From Bacteroidales bacterium (GTDB taxonomy: Bacteria > Bacteroidota > Bacteroidia > Bacteroidales > UBA7960): a stretch of DNA of 6,062 nucleotides. Below the pieces are notes generated by a model. That model saw only the letters and a program-made list of their open reading frames with translations, had not been told where the DNA came from and did not search any database. Shown one piece after another: positions 1 to 6,062 of the stretch (positions are counted from its first letter, which is position 1; each line of letters starts with the position of its first letter). The DNA lies in contig PWIY01000033.1 in the NCBI GenBank assembly GCA_003560215.1, positions 1 to 6,062 of the forward strand, given 5' to 3'. Both the position numbers and the translations under genes were made by a program.

Positions 1-575
1 CATTACACACACTGGACTTTACCGATACCTCCGGCCTTCAACGGCTGATATTTGATGAATTGGAGAAAAAAAATGCTGTTTATGCCTATGGCGGTTATCT
101 TGAAGACAGGGCCGTGTACAGACGCAGCCCTTTGTTTTCAGCGTCTGCTGATCAGGCCCGCAGCATTCATCTCGGAACCGATATCTGGGCTGAAGCAAAC
201 ACCCCGGTTTACTTGCCGTTTGAAGGGAAAATCCACAGTTTCCAAAACAATGACAATTACGGGGATTACGGTCCGACCATCATCGTTGAACATCAGCTTG
301 GAGATGCCAGGTTTTATACCTTGTATGGCCATCTCACCGCTGATTCCCTGAAAGATAAAACAACCGGCACCACCCTCCGAACCGGGGAGATCCTTTGCCA
401 TATCGGAGATGCTCCGGTCAACGGCGACTGGCCTCCCCATCTGCATTTTCAGGTCATTGCAGACATGCAGGGCCAGCATGGTGATTTCCCGGGCGTATGT
501 ACCAGGCAGGAGATTGACCGTTACAGGAAAATCTGTCCTGACCCGGGAATATTTTTCCGGAAACTCAACCAGTAA
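1..575 (+). CDS. M23 (LytM-type) zinc metallopeptidase family protein, 5'-truncated
   Basis: The reading frame is open from the left edge (first full codon at 3) to TAA at 573-575, giving 190 visible residues; the true start lies outside the window. A TTG at 60 could pass for a start, but the frame continues in family-like sequence before it. The M23 zinc and catalytic set is complete: HLGTD (His56, Asp60, counted from the codon at 3), YGHL (His110) and HLHF (His146, His148). M23 enzymes cut peptide cross-links in peptidoglycan using one zinc ion. The flanking sequence (AYGGYLEDR, GDYGPTIIVEH, and a C-terminal GDFPGV...CPDPG segment) recalls a Bacteroidota subfamily of about 230 residues and the M23 part of some multidomain aminotransferases. 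These differ from classical secreted endopeptidases with LysM or coiled-coil regions. With the N-terminus missing, a signal peptide cannot be judged. The fold is secure; the substrate and location are not. The next gene has its own promoter 29 bases downstream. Confidence 0.88.
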   Translation, partial: LHTLDFTDTSGLQRLIFDELEKKNAVYAYGGYLEDRAVYRRSPLFSASADQARSIHLGTDIWAEANTPVYLPFEGKIHSFQNNDNYGDYGPTIIVEHQLGDARFYTLYGHLTADSLKDKTTGTTLRTGEILCHIGDAPVNGDWPPHLHFQVIADMQGQHGDFPGVCTRQEIDRYRKICPDPGIFFRKLNQ

Positions 576-603
576 AAAAAATATTCGACCCTCCACATAT
601 TTA

Positions 604-634
604 TTGCTTTAAAGTAATATATCATATATTTTTG
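604..634 (+). promoter_or_regulatory. Bacteroidota-type sigma promoter for the oxoamine synthase gene
   Basis: TTG at 604-606 (-33 element) is followed after 20 bases by TATTTTTG at 627-634, a perfect match to the -7 consensus TAnnTTTG. The spacing falls within the 17-23 bases usual in Bacteroidota. Transcription would begin near 639-643, leaving a leader of about 30 bases before the ATG at 674. The surrounding DNA is strongly AT-rich. No Shine-Dalgarno sequence precedes the start codon, as is common in this phylum. Confidence 0.65.
616..630. repeat. 7-bp perfect inverted repeat in the promoter spacer
   Basis: AATATAT at 616-622 and ATATATT at 624-630 are exact reverse complements around a single central C. 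The palindrome lies between the -33 and -7 elements and covers the first half of the -7 box. This is where a repressor would block polymerase, but the arms are pure A/T in an A/T-rich leader, so chance is a realistic explanation. Confidence 0.35.
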
Positions 635-660
635 TTGGGATGAATCACTTCATTCACCAA
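635..660. promoter_or_regulatory. Bulged inverted repeat over the predicted transcription start
   Basis: TTGG (635-638) pairs with CCAA (657-660), and TGAAT (641-645) pairs with ATTCA (652-656). Together they make nine base pairs with a two-base GA bulge on the left arm and a six-base loop (CACTTC). It sits directly after the -7 element and ends 13 bases before the ATG at 674. It could be an operator or, if mostly transcribed, a hairpin near the ribosome entry site. No T-tract follows, so it is not a terminator. Confidence 0.35.
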
Positions 661-673
661 TATTGTTAATGTG

Positions 674-1918
674 ATGGATATTTTTGCCAAAGCTACTGCC
701 AGAATGGGCCCTTTGGGCCAGTACGCAAGCCAGGTACACGGCTACTTTACTTTTCCCAAACTGGAAGGGGATATATCGAACAGAATGCATTTCAGAGGGA
801 AGGAAAAGCTTGTCTGGAGCCTGAATAACTACCTCGGTCTGGCAAACCACCCCGAAGTACGAAAAGTCGATGCAGAAGCGGCCAAAGAATACGGGATGGC
901 ACTTCCCATGGGTGCACGGATGATGTCAGGTCAGACCAGGCTGCATGAGCAGCTGGAAAATGAACTGGCTGCGTTTGTCGGCAAAGAAGCAGCCTATCTG
1001 CTGAACTTCGGTTACCAGGGCATGGTTTCAATCATTGATGCCCTGGTTGACAGACAGGATGTGGTTGTTTATGACAGCGAGTCACACGCCTGTATCATTG
1101 ACGGTCTTCGCATGCACCTGGGCAAACGTTTTGTTTTTCCACACAATGACATTGACAACCTGCGAACCCAGCTCCGCCGGGCCAAAAAGCTCACGGAAAA
1201 AACCGGCGGCGGCATACTGGTGATCACCGAAGGGGTCTTTGGCATGTCAGGAGACCTTGGTAAACTGGATGAAATCGCCCGCCTGAAAAAAGAATACAAC
1301 TTCCGCTTGCTGGTCGATGATGCCCATGGGGTGGGAACAATGGGTCCCACCGGTGCAGGTACCGGAGAACATTTCGGGGTTCAGGATGAAATAGATGTGT
1401 TTTTCGGCACCTTTGCCAAATCATTTGCCTCCATCGGGGCTTTTGTGGCCGCCCCCAGAGAGATTATCACCTACCTGATGTACAACATGCGCAGTCAGAT
1501 CTACGCAAAATCTCTGCCCATGCCGCTCGTGGCCGGTGCCCTGAAACGGCTTGAACTGATGCGCAATCATCCGGAATTGCGGGAAAAATTGTGGACCATT
1601 GCCAACGCCCTTCAAAAAGGTCTCAGGGCCAGGGGTTTCAATATTGGCAACACCCAGTCTCCCGTTACACCTGTTGTACTCAGCGGAGATACACCCGAGG
1701 GAGCCAACCTGGCACACGATCTCAGGGAAAATTTCAACCTGTTCTGCTCAGTGGTTGCATACCCGGTTGTACCAAAGGGAACAATCATCCTCCGGCTGAT
1801 CCCAACCGCGGTTCATACCCTGGAAGATGTGGAGTACACGCTGGACGCCTTTTCCCGGGTAAAAGACAAGCTGGATAAAGGAGAGTATGCGACCGGCAAA
1901 ATTGTTGACGTCGTATAA
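674..1918 (+). CDS. PLP-dependent alpha-oxoamine synthase (serine palmitoyltransferase / cysteate acyltransferase-like)
   Basis: This 414-residue protein belongs to the fold-type I aminotransferase superfamily, alpha-oxoamine synthase branch, whose members join an amino acid to an acyl thioester with loss of CO2. Lys249 in TFAKS is the expected PLP Schiff-base lysine. Asp215 and His218 in VDDAHG and His138 in SESHAC match the cofactor-binding Asp, His and stacking His. The Asp-His-Lys spacing (3 and 31 residues) equals that remembered for Sphingomonas serine palmitoyltransferase. Arg374 in the LRLIPTAVHT segment is the usual conserved arginine. In Bacteroidota such enzymes start sphingolipid (from serine) or sulfonolipid/capnine (from cysteate) synthesis; glycine-using 2-amino-3-ketobutyrate ligase is a third possibility. 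Two normally conserved motifs differ: MGARMM (79-84) replaces a GSGGSR-like segment, and GYQGM (113-117) replaces GYxAN. ATG 674 is preferred over the overlapping GTG at 671 by codon type; neither has a Shine-Dalgarno. No signal peptide or membrane segment is seen, so it is cytoplasmic. The family is secure; the substrate is open. Confidence 0.9.
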   Translation: MDIFAKATARMGPLGQYASQVHGYFTFPKLEGDISNRMHFRGKEKLVWSLNNYLGLANHPEVRKVDAEAAKEYGMALPMGARMMSGQTRLHEQLENELAAFVGKEAAYLLNFGYQGMVSIIDALVDRQDVVVYDSESHACIIDGLRMHLGKRFVFPHNDIDNLRTQLRRAKKLTEKTGGGILVITEGVFGMSGDLGKLDEIARLKKEYNFRLLVDDAHGVGTMGPTGAGTGEHFGVQDEIDVFFGTFAKSFASIGAFVAAPREIITYLMYNMRSQIYAKSLPMPLVAGALKRLELMRNHPELREKLWTIANALQKGLRARGFNIGNTQSPVTPVVLSGDTPEGANLAHDLRENFNLFCSVVAYPVVPKGTIILRLIPTAVHTLEDVEYTLDAFSRVKDKLDKGEYATGKIVDVV

Positions 1919-1935
1919 AACCTGCAGACAAAGAC

Positions 1936-2868
1936 CTAATACAGCCTGGATCTTTTCAGCATAAAGGAAAGCAACACGTTTTCATACCCCTGGTTGATGC
2001 CTGCAGGTACGAAATCAATTTTGTATTGCATGCATTTAAGGCGCAATTCTTCGTAATATTCTTTCATCTGCCGGACGTACCTTTCCCTGAGATCTGAAGG
2101 ATTCAGGCGAATCATACGGCCGGTTTCCATGTCCACAAAACGATAAGGACGATTGCCGTAATCGAACTCCAGTTCCTTTTGTTGTTCATGCACATGGAAA
2201 AGGATGACCTCGTGTTTGTTGTGCTTCAGATGCTGTAAAGCAGAAAAAAGGGATTCAGGGGTGGCTTCATTATCAAGCATATCGGAAAAAATGATCACAA
2301 GCGATCGTTTGTGAACCTTTTCGGCGAGCAAATGCAGCAACTCAGCAGTATCTGTGGTTTTTCTTTCCTGGTCTTTGCCGGGATGGTAGAGCTTCTCATA
2401 TTGTGTAAACAACATCCTGTGGTGTACACTGTTTGACCTGGCGGCCGTGTGCAATTCCATTTGATCGGAAATGACACTGAGCCCCACGGCATCCCTTTGT
2501 TTTCTTAAAAGGTATGTAAGAGCAGCTGCACATTCAACAGAAAAAGCAATCTTGGAATAATCATTCCCTTCATGATCCCTGCCCTTGAAGTGCATGGAGG
2601 ATGAGTTGTCTATTACGATCTGACAGCGGAGATTGGTTTCTTCCTCAAACCGTTTCACGAATAATTTCTCCGTACGTGCATACAACTTCCAGTCGATATG
2701 CCTGGTACTTTCTCCGGGATTGTATATCCTGTGTTCGGCAAATTCGACAGAAAACCCGTGAAAAGGGCTTTTGTGCATACCCGTTATGAACCCTTCCACG
2801 ACCTGGCGGGCAAGCAATTCCAGATTTCCAAATCGTCCCGGAAGGTCAGGATCAATTCTTTTAATCAA
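1936..2868 (-). CDS. DUF58 / von Willebrand A-like domain protein
   Basis: A 310-residue protein with the DUF58 hallmark at residues 33-80: KSPFHGFS, VEFAEHR, YNPGES, RHIDWK, ARTEKLF and FEEETNL. The vWA-type fold follows. The metal-binding (MIDAS) motif DNSSS has Asp87, Ser89 and Ser91, with TTDT near 171-174 and FSDMLD (Asp196) as the other likely loop residues. No signal peptide or membrane helix is evident, so it is probably cytoplasmic. DUF58 proteins commonly accompany MoxR AAA+ ATPases and are thought to act in metal-dependent protein assembly, but the molecular role is unproven. The gene follows trxA after 20 bases on the same strand, so co-transcription is likely. The frame has no ATG near its start: TAA at 2883-2881 closes it upstream and the first internal Met is residue 31, inside the conserved region. 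TTG (2868-2866) is therefore the best start; ATT just after it is the alternative. No Shine-Dalgarno precedes either codon. Confidence 0.9.
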   Translation of the reverse strand: MIKRIDPDLPGRFGNLELLARQVVEGFITGMHKSPFHGFSVEFAEHRIYNPGESTRHIDWKLYARTEKLFVKRFEEETNLRCQIVIDNSSSMHFKGRDHEGNDYSKIAFSVECAAALTYLLRKQRDAVGLSVISDQMELHTAARSNSVHHRMLFTQYEKLYHPGKDQERKTTDTAELLHLLAEKVHKRSLVIIFSDMLDNEATPESLFSALQHLKHNKHEVILFHVHEQQKELEFDYGNRPYRFVDMETGRMIRLNPSDLRERYVRQMKEYYEELRLKCMQYKIDFVPAGINQGYENVLLSFMLKRSRLY

Positions 2869-2888
2869 AAGGCAATGGATTTATGGTA

Positions 2889-3206
2889 CTAAAGGAGGCT
2901 CTCAATTTTGTCAACCAGTACGTTTTTAGGGACAGCGCCCACCTGTTTGTCAACCACTTCTCCCCCTTTAAAGAAAAGAATCGTGGGGATATTCCGGATA
3001 CCGTACTTCATGGCCACTTCAGGATTGCTGTCCACGTCAACTTTCCCGACAACAGCCTTGTCTTTATATTCTTCAGCAATTTCTGCCACAATGGGTCCCA
3101 CCATGCGGCATGGACCGCACCATTCCGCCCAAAAATCGAGCAGTACAGGTTTGTCAGCCTTCAACACATTTTCTTCAAAGTTGGAATCGGTAATTTCAAG
3201 TGCCAT
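2889..3206 (-). CDS. trxA: Thioredoxin
   Basis: A 105-residue single-domain thioredoxin, the cytoplasmic protein-disulfide reductant recycled by thioredoxin reductase; it supplies electrons to enzymes such as ribonucleotide reductase and peroxiredoxins. The redox motif WCGPC (Cys30, Cys33) is intact. The buried acid is Asp24 in LLDFWA and the cis-proline is Pro74 in NIPT. All are shifted by two from the E. coli protein (Asp26, Cys32/Cys35, Pro76), and the length is about that of the full family. There is no signal peptide or lipobox, which argues against an envelope thioredoxin-like protein. The ATG at 3206-3204 gives the canonical N-terminus and is preceded by an A-rich leader without a Shine-Dalgarno. 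The gene lies 76 bases after dnaE and 20 bases before the DUF58 gene, on the same strand. Several trxA paralogues are usual in this phylum, so whether this is the main one cannot be told. Confidence 0.96.
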   Translation of the reverse strand: MALEITDSNFEENVLKADKPVLLDFWAEWCGPCRMVGPIVAEIAEEYKDKAVVGKVDVDSNPEVAMKYGIRNIPTILFFKGGEVVDKQVGAVPKNVLVDKIESLL

Positions 3207-3237
3207 AATGCTATGTTTTAGTTTGGTCTTACGAATA

Positions 3238-3269
3238 CAAATATATTACTTATCCATCACAGTGTTCAC
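3238..3269 (-). promoter_or_regulatory. Probable promoter of trxA (perfect -7, weak -33)
   Basis: Read on the - strand, 3245-3238 is TATATTTG, a perfect match to the Bacteroidota -7 consensus TAnnTTTG. The best -33 candidate is GTG at 3269-3267 after 21 bases, one mismatch from TTG. Transcription would start near 3230-3233, giving a leader of about 25 bases to the trxA ATG. The element lies in the 76-base gap after dnaE, so trxA and the DUF58 gene can probably be transcribed independently of dnaE. The rest of the gap shows no convincing terminator. Confidence 0.5.
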
Positions 3270-3282
3270 CATCCTGCATGAA

Positions 3283-6062
3283 TTAATTTAAACGGTATTT
3301 CACATCATAATGTTTTAATAATTCCTGTAAAAAACCGATGGGATCCACCTTAACGGTGCGGGAAATCATTTCAACCGTACAGTTTTCGACAGGATCCTGC
3401 AGGCTGATTTTCAACCTGGACCGGCCTTTGTGCTGAGCCGCAATCGTTTTCATTTTTTCAACCAGAAATGAATTAATGTCGCCCACCGGAAGATTTAGGA
3501 TCAGGTCCGAGGTGTCATTTTCTGCCACATCACTCAGTAGCTGCATACTTTTAACCCGGATATCGGTCTGTGTGGGATTCCTTCTGTTCTGCTGCATCCT
3601 GGCCTTCACCATGACGGCATTCTGAACCACCAGGAAATGCTTTACTTTCAGGTAATCTTCGGCAAAAACAAACAACTGGTGGGAGTCGGAATAATCTTCA
3701 ATCTGAATGACCCCATAAGGTTTCCCGTTCTTGGTGTATTTATGAGCGGCCGCGGTAATGATTCCTGCAAAACAAAGCTCCCTTTGCCCGGAATGCCGGT
3801 TACTCTTAAGGTCTCCAACGGAAGTGTTGCAGTAACTCTGAATGTGGATTTTAAAACCATCCAAAGGATGACCGGAAATATACATCCCGGTAACCTCCTT
3901 TTCCTGTTGCAGCATTTCCATTTTACCCCAGGGCTCACATTCCGGCAGATCCGGATCGGGAAGCACATTGTCTGAACTTTCATCGAAAAGATTCATTTGT
4001 GATGTATTCTCCCGGAGAAGCACCTGTTGGGTGTGCCTGATCACCTTATCCAGAAATATACTGGCACCATTGTCATCGGAATGGAAAAACTGTGCCCGGT
4101 GACATTCACTGAAACAGTCAAAGGCACCGGCCCTGGCCAGTGACTCAAATACCCTCTTGTTCACTGCCCTCAGGTTCACCCTTTTGGCAAAATCAAAGAT
4201 GTTTTTGTACGGGCCGTTGGTATTTCTTTCATCTACAATCGTTTCCACGGCCCCTTCTCCCACCCCTTTGATGGCGCCCAGACCGAATCGAATTTCTCCC
4301 TGATCATTCACCACGAAATTAAAGGTACTTTCATTGACATCAGGCCCGAGCACTGGTATCTTCTGCCGCTGGCATTCCTCCATCATGAAGGTAATCTTTT
4401 TGATGTCGCTGAAGTTATGGGTCAGCACAGCGGCCATATATTCCGCTGTATAATTGGCTTTCAGGTAAGCGGTCCGGTATGCAACAACCGAATATGCAGC
4501 CGAATGGGAGCGGTTGAACCCATATTCCGCAAACCGGGCCATCACGTCAAAGATCTTCTCTGCTGTAGCCTTTTCAATGTTTTTCCTGGCGGCACCTTCA
4601 ATGAAAAAGGTTTTCTGCCGCTCCATCTCTTCTTTCTTCTTCTTACCCATGGCCCGCCTCAGAATGTCCGCATTGGCCAGTGTAAAACCGGCCATGATCT
4701 GGGCAGCCTGCATGATCTGCTCCTGGTATACCATGATTCCGAAGGTGGGCTGCAGGATCTCCTCCAGCCACGGATGCGGATACTCAACTTTTTCCAGCCC
4801 GTGCTTTCGCCTGATATACAGTGGAATAAAATCCATTGGCCCGGGCCTGTAAAGGGCATTCATGGCGATCAGGTCCTCAATGTTGGAGGGCTTGAGTTCC
4901 TTGAGGTATTCACGCATCCCCTGCGACTCAAACTGAAAGGTACCAATGGTATCTCCCCTTTGATACAGTGCATAGGTCTGTTCATCATCCAGGGGCACAT
5001 TCTCAATATCAATTTTGCTGCCATAACGGTTTTCAATGTTGTTCAGGGCTTCTTTGATAATTGACAGGGTCTTGAGCCCCAGGAAGTCCATCTTGAGCAT
5101 TCCCACAGACTCCACATGCTTGCCCTCGTATTGTGTTACGGGCAAATCAGTATCCTTCTGCGTGCTGAGTGGCAGGCAGTCAACAAGGTTTTCCGGACCG
5201 ATAATTACACCGCAGGCATGCACTCCCGTTTGCCGGTTGGAGCCTTCAAGGCTTTTGGCAAATTGCAGTGTTTCCTGCACTTCGGGCAGTGCTTCCTTCA
5301 GCGCCTGCTTCAGTTCGGGAACTTCTTTGTAGGCATCAGCCAGATGGGTTCCCGGTCTTTCAGGAACCAACTTGGCCAGACGGTCGGCTTCGGGCAAGGG
5401 TAATTTCAGCACCCTGGCCACATCACGAATGGAAGAACGCGCAGCCATGGTTCCAAATGTCACAATTTGTGCCACCTTTTCGCGGCCATATTTCCGGATC
5501 ACATACTCCATGACCTTTTCACGGCCATCATCATCAAAATCAATGTCAATATCGGGCATGGAAACCCTTTCCGGGTTCAGAAACCGCTCAAAAAGCAAAT
5601 TGTACCTGATCGGATCGATCGCCGTAATACCCGTACAGTAAGCCACAGCCGATCCGGCAGCACTTCCCCTCCCAGGTCCGACAGCCACATCCATTTCCCT
5701 GGCCTTGTTGATAAAATCCTGCACGATCAGAAAATAACCGGCAAAACCCATTTCACGGATCACTTTCAGCTCAAAATCCAGACGCTCGCGAATCTCCTCA
5801 GTGATTTCAGGATACAGGGCTTTTGCCCCTTCGTATGTAAGATGCCGCAAATAATCATCCTCAGTTTCAAATCCTTCGGCCAGGGGAAATTTGGGCAAAA
5901 GCACTTTTTTTGTGGTGATCTCATAATCCTCCACCTTGTCGGTTATTTCGACTGTTCCGGCCAGTGCGGCAGGTACATCAGAAAACAATTCCGCCATTTC
6001 TGCCCTTGTTTTCAGGTACTCCTGACCAGAATACTTCATGCGGGAATCATCGTCAAGATCAC
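3283..6062 (-). CDS. dnaE: DNA polymerase III alpha subunit (DnaE), 5'-truncated
   Basis: This is the catalytic subunit of the replicative polymerase. About 926 residues are visible. The frame stays open to the right edge (DLDDDSR precedes the Met codon at 6039), so that Met is internal and roughly the first 300 residues, including most of the PHP domain, lie outside. Numbering from that Met: GPGRGSAAGS (121-130) belongs to the palm. PDIDIDF (162-168) holds catalytic Asp165 and Asp167, and KMDFLGL (316-322) holds the third, Asp318; these match E. coli Asp401, Asp403 and Asp555 in spacing. Fingers-region motifs follow: YRPGPMDF (397-404), VYQEQ (437-441) and FNRSHSAAY (508-516). A helix-hairpin-helix-like segment (GLGAIKGVGEG, 586-596), a clamp-binding motif QMNLF (681-685) and an OB-fold around 754-797 (ELCFAGII to FAEDY) come next, then a short C-terminal domain ending at TAA 3285-3283. 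The order is that of DnaE rather than PolC; no exonuclease insertion is seen. No frameshift or missing catalytic residue was found. Confidence 0.97.
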   Translation of the reverse strand, partial: DLDDDSRMKYSGQEYLKTRAEMAELFSDVPAALAGTVEITDKVEDYEITTKKVLLPKFPLAEGFETEDDYLRHLTYEGAKALYPEITEEIRERLDFELKVIREMGFAGYFLIVQDFINKAREMDVAVGPGRGSAAGSAVAYCTGITAIDPIRYNLLFERFLNPERVSMPDIDIDFDDDGREKVMEYVIRKYGREKVAQIVTFGTMAARSSIRDVARVLKLPLPEADRLAKLVPERPGTHLADAYKEVPELKQALKEALPEVQETLQFAKSLEGSNRQTGVHACGVIIGPENLVDCLPLSTQKDTDLPVTQYEGKHVESVGMLKMDFLGLKTLSIIKEALNNIENRYGSKIDIENVPLDDEQTYALYQRGDTIGTFQFESQGMREYLKELKPSNIEDLIAMNALYRPGPMDFIPLYIRRKHGLEKVEYPHPWLEEILQPTFGIMVYQEQIMQAAQIMAGFTLANADILRRAMGKKKKEEMERQKTFFIEGAARKNIEKATAEKIFDVMARFAEYGFNRSHSAAYSVVAYRTAYLKANYTAEYMAAVLTHNFSDIKKITFMMEECQRQKIPVLGPDVNESTFNFVVNDQGEIRFGLGAIKGVGEGAVETIVDERNTNGPYKNIFDFAKRVNLRAVNKRVFESLARAGAFDCFSECHRAQFFHSDDNGASIFLDKVIRHTQQVLLRENTSQMNLFDESSDNVLPDPDLPECEPWGKMEMLQQEKEVTGMYISGHPLDGFKIHIQSYCNTSVGDLKSNRHSGQRELCFAGIITAAAHKYTKNGKPYGVIQIEDYSDSHQLFVFAEDYLKVKHFLVVQNAVMVKARMQQNRRNPTQTDIRVKSMQLLSDVAENDTSDLILNLPVGDINSFLVEKMKTIAAQHKGRSRLKISLQDPVENCTVEMISRTVKVDPIGFLQELLKHYDVKYRLN
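3985..3999 (-). other. Internal beta-clamp-binding motif of DnaE (QMNLF)
   Basis: The codons for residues 681-685 (numbered from the Met at 6039) spell QMNLF, followed by Asp-Glu. This fits the QLxLF-type motif by which DnaE and other clamp partners bind the DnaN sliding clamp, and it lies between the helix-hairpin-helix and OB-fold regions, as the E. coli internal motif QADMF does. Assignment rests on motif form and position only. Confidence 0.7.

Noticed and set aside
543..560. Possible hairpin near the end of the M23 gene (CCGGGAA pairing with TTTCCGG, one G-T pair, four-base loop).
   Set aside because: It lies inside the coding sequence and is followed by an A-rich stretch rather than a T-tract, so it does not qualify as an intrinsic terminator on the + strand.
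138..596. Open frame of 152 codons on the - strand opposite the M23 gene.
   Set aside because: The + strand frame carries the complete M23 motif set; the reverse product resembles nothing known and has no promoter-like sequence.
671..673. GTG as the start of the oxoamine synthase.
   Set aside because: It directly abuts the ATG at 674 and would add only one Met. ATG is the more likely codon and gives the usual MDIF-type beginning.
3281..3288. AATTAATT palindrome over the dnaE stop codon.
   Set aside because: It is short, pure A/T and has no GC stem or loop; nothing supports a terminator or binding site.
2891..3291. A perfect AAAGGAGG at 2891-2898 nine bases before a TTG (2908) opening a 127-codon + strand frame antisense to trxA.
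   Set aside because: The motif is the reverse complement of the trxA Leu-Leu codons CTC CTT and adjoining bases. Other genes here do not use Shine-Dalgarno signals, and the product looks like a low-complexity shadow.
4417..5064. Long open frame (215 codons) on the + strand opposite dnaE.
   Set aside because: It lies wholly antisense to strongly conserved polymerase codons. Its translation shows no recognisable domain, and such shadows are common opposite GC-balanced genes.
6037..6039. ATG as the start of a shorter DnaE.
   Set aside because: The frame continues upstream to the window edge with DnaE-like DSR-MKYSG sequence, and starting here would delete the PHP domain; this is an internal Met.

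Overview
The window looks like chromosomal housekeeping DNA from a member of the Bacteroidota. Three things support this. All five proteins resemble Bacteroidota families. Both visible promoters carry the Bacteroidota -7 element TAnnTTTG. None of the three visible translation starts is preceded by a Shine-Dalgarno sequence. Order or genus cannot be fixed from this stretch; the M23 and oxoamine-synthase genes recall flavobacterial and cytophagal homologues.

Layout: coding density is very high and the genes form two convergent blocks. On the + strand lie the 3' part of an M23-family metallopeptidase gene (cut by the left edge, ends at 575), a 98-base leader with a good promoter and two inverted repeats, and a complete PLP-dependent alpha-oxoamine synthase gene (674-1918). 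On the - strand, reading from the right edge leftwards, lie most of dnaE (DNA polymerase III alpha, cut by the right edge, stop at 3283), a 76-base gap with a -7 element, trxA (thioredoxin, 2889-3206), and a DUF58/von Willebrand A-type protein gene (1936-2868) that follows trxA after 20 bases. The two blocks meet tail to tail with only 17 bases between stop codons. No stretch over 300 bases lacks a gene.

How the genes relate: trxA and the DUF58 gene are probably one transcript. They may also receive read-through from dnaE, but the element ahead of trxA suggests an independent start. The oxoamine synthase probably makes the long-chain base of a membrane sphingolipid or sulfonolipid by condensing an amino acid with an acyl thioester. 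The M23 protein belongs to a Bacteroidota family with an unestablished substrate. It is separated from the synthase by that gene's own promoter, so no functional link between them is shown.

I found no transfer RNA, ribosomal RNA, CRISPR array, mobile element or obvious novel multi-gene system. The points most worth a second look are the unusual active-site-region motifs of the oxoamine synthase (sphingolipid versus sulfonolipid chemistry), the symmetric elements around its promoter, the DUF58 protein that has a non-ATG start and no MoxR partner, and the M23 protein of uncertain role.
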